Shown: piece by piece, positions 13,289-23,550 of the stretch | How the letters are laid out: every line of letters begins with the position of its first letter | Position numbering within the stretch: position 1 is the first letter of the stretch | Assembly (NCBI GenBank): GCA_005281725.1 | Contig: SSBO01000003.1 | Span: 5,828,495 to 5,892,494 of the forward strand | Reading direction: 5' to 3' | DNA from: Wuchereria bancrofti | Taxonomy: Eukaryota > Nematoda > Chromadorea > Rhabditida > Onchocercidae | DNA: 64,000 bases | Notes under the pieces: model-generated | What the model was told of the DNA's origin: nothing | Databases searched by the model: none | Seen by the model: the letters and a program-made list of their open reading frames with translations, nothing else | Translations under genes and position numbers: made by a program

Positions 13289-15037
13289 ATATTCTATTAA
13301 AATAATGATTCAGCGTCTTAAATTTAATAAATCTGGAAATAATATATTTTTAATGTTTGATAGCTATTGATAAGTTAAAGTAATTTTGATCATGCTAAAT
13401 ATTTTTCTGGACATTTCTTTCACAGCATTTCCAATTATATACGAATATTCAAATGATGTTTTAATTCTTATTAAGATTACAAATAATTCCTTCTTTTGAA
13501 TTTACATTACATATATTAGCTTCAATTTATAGCAAAAGCAATTAATTGGAAAGCGCAATAAATAAACAAATGGATTAATATAGATTGAACAAGTGATATG
13601 ATTAAAATTAAAGGTGGCTGTTACAATCCACGATATAATTTATAGAAAATTTTTGCAATGCTCGGGCGTAAGATTTGCAGTCATTTCATCAGTTATTTTT
13701 CCATTCATTCATTTCGGTTATCATGTGATCATTTTACTGTTTAATTATAATGAGTATAAAATCGTTTTGATCAAAAAATCGAAATTATTGCTTAGTAAGT
13801 AGTACTTCAGGATACTAGTTTAAAATATTCTATCTTTGTCTCTCGGATTCTTCAGCGATTTTTGTTTTGGATTTTTGCATGGTTCAACTTTTGTCATTTT
13901 TTCTTCTATAGGGTCGTTTTATTTGTTTGCTATAATTTTTAAATTTTCAGCATAAAAGGACGTTGTTGTTATATTTATCATTTATTAGTGCTAATAAATG
14001 CCCTTATAAAGCTTTTTTAAGTCGGTTGCTAATAAAGTAACAAATTGATTGTTTCGATTCAGCCATGAAAGAAATTTATGGAGATTGATGATTTGTTATG
14101 ATAGTATGATACTAATTGCTAACATATTTAATGCGAACTAGTGATAAAGTCAGTACTAATAGGATCATCTTTTGCCGAGGATCCAAGATTTTTGGTTACT
14201 GCACTAATGATAAGGTGCTGTTCAGGAATGAGTAAATCAATTACACGGCATGTGCTGGACATATCAGAACTTATCCAGTTCCACTTTTATACCATTTTTG
14301 ATATATGGATAAGCTGTACAAAGACAGTAACGTGATATGGTTAGATGACAAACAGTAAAGTACTTTTGTTACACTAATAAAATATGACTCAAAACCAGTT
14401 TAAAATATTCTGTGGTGATGTGCGCTAACAGTTAATTGTCACGCTAAGGCAATTGTAATGGTTTTTATAAATTTTCTCTTCCAAATCAAAATCAATTTAC
14501 AAAAATGCAGACAGGATAATTGAGTGCCCCAGTGCTTGTCGTTTTTGTAAGATGAAGAAGCAGCAAATTGAAATAAATCAGTTTTCTAGGGAAGTAAATA
14601 TCTATTCCGAGTTAAGTAAATATCTCTTCTGAGTTGGTCCAAATAATAATGTTGTAAAATAAACTGAAAAAATCCGGTTTTAGAATCCTAGCAAAGCGTA
14701 ACCTTGTTCTCTAGCTATGCAACACTCTTCTTTTGCTCTCATAGCTGAAGAGAAAATACTTTTTTCTTGTCACTCCATTTGAATCCATTTATTTGCCAAT
14801 TTACTAACTTAAAAGCTACTGTTTTTGTGAATGGTTAGTTGATTTCAATTAAATGTAAAATTAACGATTAAAATATTTTCATTTTCTAGCAATTTGTTAA
14901 AGAAATAAGTTATGAAGAAAAAATGAGTGCATTCCCGTTATTAACTATAGGATAACTTTTGTATCCAGTGCATTTGACATTTCACAGCTCATTTCAATGA
15001 AATCCATTTATTCCATCCTGTATCGCTTCTATTGCAG
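13289..15037. other. Intergenic, agrin 3' flank to troponin C second exon
   Basis: AT-rich sequence with no convincing exon. It should contain the agrin 3' UTR, and the promoter and first (very short, ATG-bearing) exon of the troponin C gene. Several ATG-then-GT candidates exist (for example near 14458 and 14831), but nothing in the sequence selects one. Confidence 0.6.
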
Positions 15038-16723
15038 GAAGTGACAAGTGATGCTACAGACGTTCTTAGTCAACTTTCGCCAGAACAGGCTGAACGTATG
15101 GAAATTTTCATAATCTTTTACTTCTTTATTATAATTCTTTACTTAACATAATGCAAAGTTATTACTGTTATTATCAATATCCAATACTCAAATATCCATT
15201 TCCGAAATCCATTCAGGAACTAACTATTAAAACCTCTTCAAATGTTGTGCATGTTTCTTTTGCATACATTTGATAAATTAAATTTTCTTTAGAATTTCGG
15301 AAATACTTCAATATGTTTGACAAAGAAAACAAAGGTTTTATCAAGGCAACACAGATCGGCCAGATTTTAAGAACTATGGGTCAAGCATTTGAAGAACGAG
15401 ACTTGAAGCAGCTTATTAAGGAGTTCGATACTGACGGTACATCATTCATAATTTATAATTAAGATGACACATTGCAAAATAGTTCTGAAAATCCGAATTG
15501 TTTTTCTTTTTTATCTTCTAGCATAATTTTGTTTGATATGAGGATTATTCCAAAACTGAACCATTAGTAACCAAATCGATGGGTGAATTAGAGGAAGGAT
15601 TGGATAGAGTATGACTCTATACAAAATATGCAATTGCTCTTAATTTGGATTGCGTTGTAAATGCTGATTAGAAAAGCTGATCAGTTTCAAATTGGCAGCT
15701 TCTCCCTTTTATAAGATGAGTTTCAAAAGTCTTAAACATGCTTTTATTATTGGTGTCAGTTAATAAAATATACAATATATATATATATATATATATTATT
15801 GGTATCAGTTAATAAAAGTCAGAGTAATTTACGAATAACTTTATATATTTTTACAGGATCAGGCGAGATTGAATTCGAAGAATTTGCAGCAATGGTTGCT
15901 AGTTTTGTTGTTGAAGATGAAAATGCCGGTTTAGAGGAGGAATTGCGAGAAGCGTTTCGCTTGTACGACAAGGAGGTAGCTATCTTAAGAAAACAGTCGA
16001 CAACTCACTGTAATAAAAATTTTTCACTTTCAAGCTGAATTAAGGAAGCGAGACAGGAATTTGATCATAAATCCATTCCAGAATTATGTTATTTCACATA
16101 AAACATCCCTCTTCTTCCTGTTGCCATTATATTGACCTCCCCAAGAAGTATTTGTAATTTTCAATATTTCCTGCTTCAATTGCTTCAATTCGTTAATCAT
16201 AGCAAAAAACACTTTCACGTAGATTTAATTTGATATGCAGTTTTTTAACTTAGTTGCAAAGGAAGCCAACAATCAACGAAATGACACTTCCGATGTTGAC
16301 TTTTAAATCTTAAACATTGTTACTCTGAAGATAAAATGAGAATCAACAGTTTAGAAAAATTCTTTAATTTTATCTTATAATTTTTCAATTATCTAATCTT
16401 AAGGGCAATGGTTACATAGCAGTATCAGATTTGCGTGATATCTTACGCGCGTTGGATGAAAATGTCTCCGAAGAGGAATTGGATGAAATGATAGCTGATA
16501 TTGACACTGATGGTTCTGGCACTGTCGACTTCGACGGTTAGAATTACATTTACTGTTCTGTAATCTTGAAGACATTTTGTTGAAATATGAATATGAAAGC
16601 AGACGATGATTCCAAATATCAGCGTTTATTGTTTACTTCTTACCTGACTTTTTTATATGTTTTCTCCCTTAATATTTGAACAATTCACCTTCAGAATTTA
16701 TGGAAATGATGTCTGGCGAATGA
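15038..16723 (+). CDS. tnc-2: Troponin C, TNC-2 type (first exon not found)
   Basis: Calcium sensor of the thin filament. Exons: 15038-15095, 15293-15436, 15857-15975, 16404-16536, 16695-16723; phases agree throughout and the stop is TGA at 16721. Four EF-hands are visible. The first is degenerate ([18 protein letters not shown] lacks the usual loop acids). The second loop is [12 protein letters not shown]; the third starts [13 protein letters not shown]; the fourth is [12 protein letters not shown]. The C-terminus MEMMSGE and the pattern [17 protein letters not shown] match nematode TNC-2 troponin C rather than calmodulin. The coding sequence starts in phase 0 at the acceptor at 15037, so the initiator Met must lie in a small upstream exon not identified. 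Roughly 160 residues in total is normal for the family. It lies just downstream of agrin on the same strand; no functional link is implied. Confidence 0.93.
15746..15817 (+). repeat. (TA)n microsatellite flanked by 23-bp direct repeats
   Basis: In the troponin C intron 15437-15856 a run of alternating TA at about 15773-15794 is bracketed by two near-identical 23-bp direct repeats, 15746-15768 and 15795-15817, differing only at GTGTCAG versus GTATCAG. The flanking duplication suggests local duplication followed by TA expansion. Confidence 0.8.
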
Positions 16724-17417
16724 GCATTGTTCGAAAACACCGGAAATATAATGCAACACAGCTCTTGCAGTATATTATTGTCAAAGTCCTAAACGATGCA
16801 ATAAACTGTTAAACGTAATCTTCGTTTCTGTTCTACCCATTCCACGGAATATCATGAAGTGTTACGGAATCCATCCATCACCCGCATCCGCGCTACACAT
16901 TGTGGTGGAAACACTCGTACCTTTCATTTAGTTGCCATTCAGTGATTCCTGGATATCAAAAACATGCATTAATGTTGTGCTTTTCCGACTTCTGAGATTC
17001 AGTGAAGATAAGCAAAGAATATGTATTCAATTCAAATCATATCGAAATGAATCATTTGAACGGTGGGACTGATAGCAGCAATATACACTCTAGTCCTGAA
17101 ATTCATTTCATCAAGACTATAGATTCCAGAAAAGGAGAGAAGAGTGCTAGACCTCTAATCATGAAATGCAAAGAACTTCAATGACCAAGAATAATGACAC
17201 TAGCTTATTCCAGCATGAGACAAAAACTTTTTCATTAGTGGACTGCAATGAGATAAGAGACAGATAAAATCTTGGTTTGATTGCTGCCTTGGTCTTTGGT
17301 TCTCGTCAGTACTGGTGTGCTGTGCGTAAGTTGTTAGGGTCTTGTGTTAGTTATGACGCAAGTAGCAGAACGAAGGAGGTTGCTGCTTATCCATTAATTG
17401 GTTGGCGAGCTAAAGAA

Positions 17418-18284
17418 ATGTTAAGGACTGCCACCAGACTGAAATACTTAGCTGGCAGACCGTCTATTGGTTTGGCATTATTTGGATGTAAAAATCGTCC
17501 TGCATATCGGATCGTTGTATTCCCAGACAAGGCATACGGACGCCATTACGAAGGAAGTATCATCGAAGAGGTAAATAACTGCTTTCTTTTATACTGGTAA
17601 CACATGCACTCTGGAAGTGAAGTTTTCATATCGAAAGTAGTACTTCAACGGTAAGATGTTATTCGTCAGGTGTCATTTTTAAATGATGCGGGGAAATTGA
17701 TACCTCGTTTCTATTCTCAAGAATTTAATGAAGTTAGTGTGAATACATTTGGCAAGCCCTGTAGTTTACTGTGGTCTGACTAAATACAAAAATAAATATG
17801 GTCAGTTTATCGAAGCAGTCAATTTAAGCTTGGCGTTTTCGACCCGCTGCCCAATTTTCGGAACGAGAAATTAGTTGCATGTGATATTACTCGTGTGAAA
17901 TATTGGATTGGAGAACGCAACGCACATATATCGCCATCTCTTTTAGAACTTTTAGGTAGTGTCTTTAATTCAGTAATATATGTATTCTTCCCTTTATTTT
18001 AGTTGTCATTCCATTTGCTTCAATCAGCTCATGTCTATTTTAGAAATCAAACTTTCATATTTTTGTTTTGGTTTCTGTGAGATGTTGGATGGGAGATTCT
18101 AAAAGTTTTAGGATTGTGGGGAATATTACCAATACATCCGAAGACGTTCATCCGTGCGCGATATCATCTCGAAGAACTGGAAGAAGCCAAGTTAAAAGTC
18201 CATTCTTCAGCATCTCAGTCAGGATCATCAGAAGTAGAATCGAAGAAAGAAACTGAAAAAAAAGAAAATCATCTTTGTGACTAA
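17418..18284 (+). CDS. mrps-16: Mitochondrial ribosomal protein bS16m
   Basis: Small-subunit mitoribosome protein. Exons 17418-17570, 17829-17955, 18112-18284 give 150 residues. Core bS16 motifs are present: SIGLALFGCKNRPAYRIVV near the N-terminus, then LGVFDPLPN (equivalent of GSYDPLPN), EKLVACDITRVKYWIG, and LLGLWGILPIHPKTFI across the last junction. A charged Ser/Glu/Lys tail follows, ending with TAA at 18282. The first in-frame ATG is at 17418; the frame is open upstream to about 17277 without another ATG. The short basic N-terminus MLRTATRLKYLAGR suits mitochondrial import. The next gene's ATG is only 132 bp beyond the stop, a spacing typical of nematode operons. Confidence 0.93.
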
Positions 18285-18402
18285 TAGAAAATTCGGTGAA
18301 CTTGAAAACTAGCAAGTTTCAAAGGGAAGGAACGAAGCATTTACATTTACTTTTAAAGGCGCAAAACAGGGTGGTCAAAATTGATTTACATAAACTGTAG
18401 AG

Positions 18403-18409
18403 AATTTAG
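18403..18409 (+). promoter_or_regulatory. Possible trans-splice acceptor of IL-17R-like gene
   Basis: AATTTAG lies seven bases before the ATG at 18417. In nematodes an acceptor-like AG directly upstream of a start with no upstream exon usually marks spliced-leader addition. Here it would separate the message from mrps-16, whose stop is at 18284. Whether SL1 or another leader is used cannot be seen. Confidence 0.4.
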
Positions 18410-18416
18410 AAGTGAT

Positions 18417-21400
18417 ATGTTAGATATTGACGGTGGAAAAAAGAGAACGTTCTCGCCCATCAAGTTTTTCCTGGCAGCACCGTTTTACATATGGAGCATG
18501 TTGTTTGTCGATTATGCTTCTGCAGAATGTCGGGAAGAGGTCAAGGTACTACCCCGAAATTTACATGAGTCCAGAGTTGTTCGAAATCTTTATATTTTCG
18601 AAAATGATACAGAAAAATGTGATGAGGCAGAATCTCTGTTGGTACCATCCCGAGCTCCTTTTTGTGGTTCCCATGATTTAACTGTGACTTTTTCATCGGT
18701 TGCTGTGTTACCAAATGGAACCAACATGTAAGTTAAAATTTCTGTTGTTGAGGAGTATAAGATTTCTACGAAAACACACTTTTCAAAAGTTATAAAGGAC
18801 AGGCATATGACTAATTTTTGGTGACTTTATTTTATCTGGTTTGAGTATTGAATTTAATTAAGCTATAAGTTCTTCTGAAGCAAATTGCAGTTTTTAAAGT
18901 GCATTAGTTATGGAATTTGTTTTATAATGATGTGAGAATTTTTGGGATTTGCGGTTTAGAAACTCTACTATTGTTCCTCTTCACTCAAAACTTTATAGGC
19001 TGCCTTACATTTTACTTAATGTTTCTATTTGGGTTAATAACCCAATCTCCTCTGTTTTTCTTCGTCTGGAGTGTTTGGGCGCTCTAAATATGGAAGACGA
19101 TTATTGCCATAATCACGAGGTTTGTTAATGTTCCAAATAATTTTTGCAGGAAAGTACTCCGCTTTTTATAACTGTCTTTTAATGCATATACAGAAGGTGG
19201 CGTACAGTTCTTTTTCATCTGTTTTTCGAGATAATGTATATCTTGTTTATGTCAAGTTTTACTTATTTATCAGTTATGAAAACCTATTCGATACAGCATT
19301 TTTTTCATTGTATCTTCAATTTAAATTGTTTTTTTTTTTTCGGAAAATTCACTTTCAGGGTTTTTTTACGTTAAAATTGCTGTCACGTTGGAGAGCTCAT
19401 AACTTTTCAGGAACAGTACCGAAGGTGGGGGCGTATGATATGGCCTTGTCGCTCTCTAATCCTTTCTGAACCCGATCTTGTCAGTTATCCATATTTTTTT
19501 AATTATCATTGTTTTCGACTTTCTTCTTATTCACATTATCGTTTGAATGTGTCATGTGCTCCAAATTCATGCAGGTGCGTTATGTACTTTAATGAATAAA
19601 TAAAAAATAAAATAATTTGGTAAATTAGTTGCTATAGGCTGTCCAGCTGGTTTGTAAAAATCTCTGTCATTCAAGAGGTAACGCAGAATAAACTGCTGAA
19701 AGTCGGGAATTTCACACTGAATATGGTGGATGCTGGGATTTATTTTATTCGAATCACTATATTTACAGGAAATCGTTTATTGTTACAATACCGGAGGAGA
19801 CTCAAATGAACCCTGCTATAAGTCGTTTCTATGATAAAGATGCTGCAAGTGGTGGTAACTATTGGTCACCACTTGCTTCCGTAGACTTAACCTTGCGAGA
19901 CGTAAGTTTATGGCTGATTAATAGACGATTATTGTGATTTTTTGTGGGACTTCACCAAATTGTTAGAATATGTTCGATAAAATTTAAGGATATATTATTG
20001 CTTTTGAAATAGTATGTATGATTGTTATGGTTTCTGCATTCGTTTCAATTTTCATAAAGTAGAGAAGATTCCACATTTAAAACAACCTTAATTATAAGCA
20101 ATGTGTGTCATAGGGAGAACAAAATTGCTGGTGCAGCGATGTGTGCCATGCGAACCACTGTTTCGGTCTCTTAAATTAAGTATTTTTCAGTTATTGCAGT
20201 TGTCTTTATTATTGAATTTCTTCAGATGTAACAAATTGAGAAGGGTTTTTTAGTCCTAAAAAAGTGTTTTTGAGAAGGTGGTGATTCGTTATGAAAAGGA
20301 GCCAGCTTTAACGGCTACTCGAATCTCTATTGCTGTCTTTGAAACGATCGCTTCCTCTTCTGTCCATCTCTTTACGAATACATTAGACGCTGACGCCGTT
20401 GAATATGAGTGGAAGAACGTCCCAGCTGGGAACTTTACTGTATATTTATATGTTAGCCGCTTAGACTGTGATCTAATGTGTAGCAGCGATACTGTGGATA
20501 AGTGTACTTTATGTCCAAGTACAAGAATTCATTTCACAGTTAAAGAAGATAAAATTTGGTTTTCGACATCAGTGCATGGTTTATTATCTCATGGAACTTG
20601 CATCGTTGGTTAGTTTCTGCTTTTCTAAATTGTATTAATTTCTGTGTTTGTTAAGGAGTCAGGATTGCTAGTAGGAATAATGCAGTTTAAAATACCGATC
20701 CTACATTACATTCCAATATGTTATTCTATATCTTCTAGGTTACAGGAGAATTCCTCCTATTTAAATCAGCACAGAAACAAGTTTGTTTTTGAACAATGCG
20801 AAGACAAAAATACATAATTACAATTTCTGATGGAAATGTATAACGAAGTTCGATCCCGAATTATCATCTTGATATTCGGAGAGCGTGAATTAATTGCCTT
20901 TGTCGCTTTATACTGTAGACACAGTTTTCGTATGTATCTAAGTTTGTCTTTACTTTTTTCAAGACTTCAGTTTCTCAAATCTTCTCTTGCTTCATTTGTC
21001 CTTCAAATCATCTTGTTACAGCGATTGTTACAACGATCGTTTTAGTCAACGGATAAACAAAGTAACTGAGTCTTTAAAATTGCGTTCTTCTTTCGAGAAA
21101 CTTATATTCACTTACATCTGACATTTAGCAATATTACATGAATGTCATTCTTTCATTTATATCAGTTGTTATCTTTCATTGTTTAAGAATGTTTTCTTTC
21201 GGATGTGTAAGCGTTTTTTTCTCATCATATTTTTTCGGACAAAGTGAAATTATATTTTAGGTGCTTCGATGCTGTGTTTTGTTATTGCGATAGGTTTTTT
21301 GTTCTTTTTCTTGGCGGTCAAATGCTTTCACAAAGTCCCATTACGGGAAATATCACTTTCGCAGCGAACAACTGTTTTTATCGCTTATGTAGACGACTGC

Positions 21401-23109
21401 AAAGCACATTCTGATTGCATCGCTATACTTGCAAAAGTACTGCAGCACAGTGCGAATGTAGATGTGTTCATAGATCAATTTGAGTTAAAATATTCGGGTA
21501 TGTAATTTTTTTAGTGCACTAAATTTGTGAACATTACGTCATGTTTGGAAAATATCGAGTGATAAAGTGATTTCTTATTCAGACTTTTTTGTGGCTGGCT
21601 GTGTGAATTTAAATAAATAACGAATTTTCATTAGTCGTAGTTGAGTAAAAAAAACGTTTCGTTACTATGAAAATTTTCTCAGTCCTGATTTTTCTCTTAT
21701 GTGTTATTCTAATTTATCTTCCTTCATTTGATGCAGCAGAAATTTCTGTCATACTAAAATTAATCGAAATCTGGTTCAGTTTCTTCCTTTCCTTTATTTT
21801 CATCAGTAAACTTTATTTGAAGTTGGTCATATTTTAGAAACACTTCCGTTGAGATGGTTCATCAACAAATTTGCAGCAGCTAATCATGTAGTGCTTATTT
21901 TTTCTGAGGGAGCAAGTGTCATCCTTCATGGAGAAAGTCTTATTCAGAGACAGCCGTTTCCTGAATTTTTCTCTGTTGCGCTTAATATGTTGATAGCGGT
22001 TGGTCCAAAATCACATATAATATATTTTTGGATTCTGATGCTTAATATTTGCAGCAAAATCTTAAACAGTGCCTTGCTTAATCTTAAAGTATGGTGAAAG
22101 TTGAGGAAATTAGGTAAATTCATCACGTCTTCCTTATTACCTTCTTGAAAAATTCTAGGAATACAGTAAAGATATCACTAAACAATCTGGAAAGTTACTA
22201 TCAGAAACAGGGCTGCGTTTTGCATTTGCCTATATGACCTATTCTCCATCTTCAGTGATCCCCGAAGAGCTTACTACTTTACCGATCAATATATTCAAGC
22301 TGCCTGAACAGGTGTGCTTTTTTCGTGACATATTTTTATAATACAAGTCTCTCCTTTCAATCTCTCTCTCTCGTTTCTTCCCTTTCCCAGTTTCAAATGA
22401 ATTTAGGTTCAGAATCTCATTTCATGGTTGCATAATCAACCATCTGATATCTATGTAGATGTTTGTGTTGACATTTCGGATTTGAAAAGTGCCGTGAATG
22501 AAGTTGTGGAGTACCGACGCAAGAACACAATTTGGTTAACAGAAAGATTGCAAGGCAAGCACAAGGTAAAATTAACATGTAATTCTATAGTAGCTGTGTT
22601 AATAATAAAATATTGTTAGTCGATTTTAATATTTTTGAGGAGATTGTTGAGTTTTGTTGCAAATATAATTACAAGTTATTGATTAATATCGATCAAAGTT
22701 TGACCTCTGTTTCAAGGTTTCTAATCTTTTTTTCACGTGTTATTTTATGGCAGAATTTTGGACCTGCTTTTGCACTACAAAATGTTCCTTTCCAATCAAA
22801 CCGTTCGGTGTTAACACCCGAAGAACAAGTTAATATTGCGGAAGTGTTGAATTTGGAGCCACCCGATATTCATTCCTCAATGGTTAGTTATTTCCATATG
22901 TAGTATCCATTTTGCTTCGCCGGTTATACCTTGCCATTCTTTGATCTTTAGGACTTTATTTTTCGTGGTAAAATTCATATGGAATAATTTCTTCATTGCA
23001 GGAAGAAATTCTTTCTAAGGAAGATGACGTGTTTGCTTTGATAGGATCACCCAATGACAGCAGCTTCGATACTGATGATTCCATTTCTGACAGGATGCAT
23101 TTGCAATAG
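18417..23109 (+). CDS. IL-17-receptor-like protein with SEFIR domain
   Basis: Single-pass receptor of the IL-17R class, comparable with C. elegans ILCR-1/ILCR-2; which of the two is not decided. Exons: 18417-18727, 19769-19901, 20275-20608, 21261-21497, 21838-21998, 22159-22311, 22407-22565, 22754-22882, 23002-23109, giving 574 residues in continuous phase. The N-terminus has a signal sequence (FFLAAPFYIWSMLF, cleavage plausible after YASA). The ectodomain contains Cys-rich, Asn-glycosylatable fibronectin-III-like sequence (KNVPAGNFTVYLYVSRLDC, then a C-x-x-C cluster). A membrane helix (FVIAIGFLFFFLAV) opens the fourth exon. The cytoplasmic SEFIR domain begins TTVFIAYVDDCKAHSDC and continues through DVFIDQFEL, ANHVVLIFSEGA and IPEELTTLPINIFKLP. 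An acidic Ser-rich tail ends it. The weakest acceptor is the one at 20274. An additional open segment at 19638-19768 is not used in this model. Confidence 0.85.
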
Positions 23110-23543
23110 TTCTTCACAGAAGAAAAAAAAAGAATGGATTTTTATGAAAGCCATTTCATGTAACGCATGTCATGTGATTCTTCATAACATTTTTCGTTAA
23201 CAGTCTATGACTCTTTTTCTGTATTATTTTTTAGATTTGTCTTTTGTTGAATTTTTCTTACATTGCTTTTTATTTATACATTTTTAAAATAGTTTTTATA
23301 CTTTTTTGTATATTTTAGTTGACATGCTTGATCTCCTTATTTGAATTTTGCTCTTTTGCGCTTTGGTATTATTTCACTGTTTGAGTTGTTTATTGTTAAT
23401 GGAATTTTGCAGTAGTCTTCAATAAATTCAAATTTAAATTGGTTGTTTCCTCTGCATCTTACGGTATCAGTTCCCAAACTCATTACTGCTTCACAAACAT
23501 TAGGTTGCTTAGTAAAACACTTGTGCTTATCGAATTAAAACTT
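23110..23543. other. Intergenic between IL-17R-like and zinc-finger genes
   Basis: About 0.4 kb, T-rich on the plus strand, holding the 3' UTR of the SEFIR receptor gene and the leader region of the next gene. No exon or RNA gene was seen. Confidence 0.6.
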
Positions 23544-23550
23544 ATTTTAG
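23544..23550 (+). promoter_or_regulatory. Trans-splice acceptor directly before zinc-finger ATG
   Basis: TATTTTAG ends exactly at the base before ATG 23551, and no upstream exon in phase is evident. This fits spliced-leader addition with essentially no 5' UTR; an ordinary cis acceptor with a missed 5' exon is the alternative. Confidence 0.5.

Noticed and set aside
19122..19469. 115-codon plus-strand open frame in the receptor intron
   Set aside because: Phe-rich composition of AT-rich intron DNA, with no family motif and no phase-compatible junctions.
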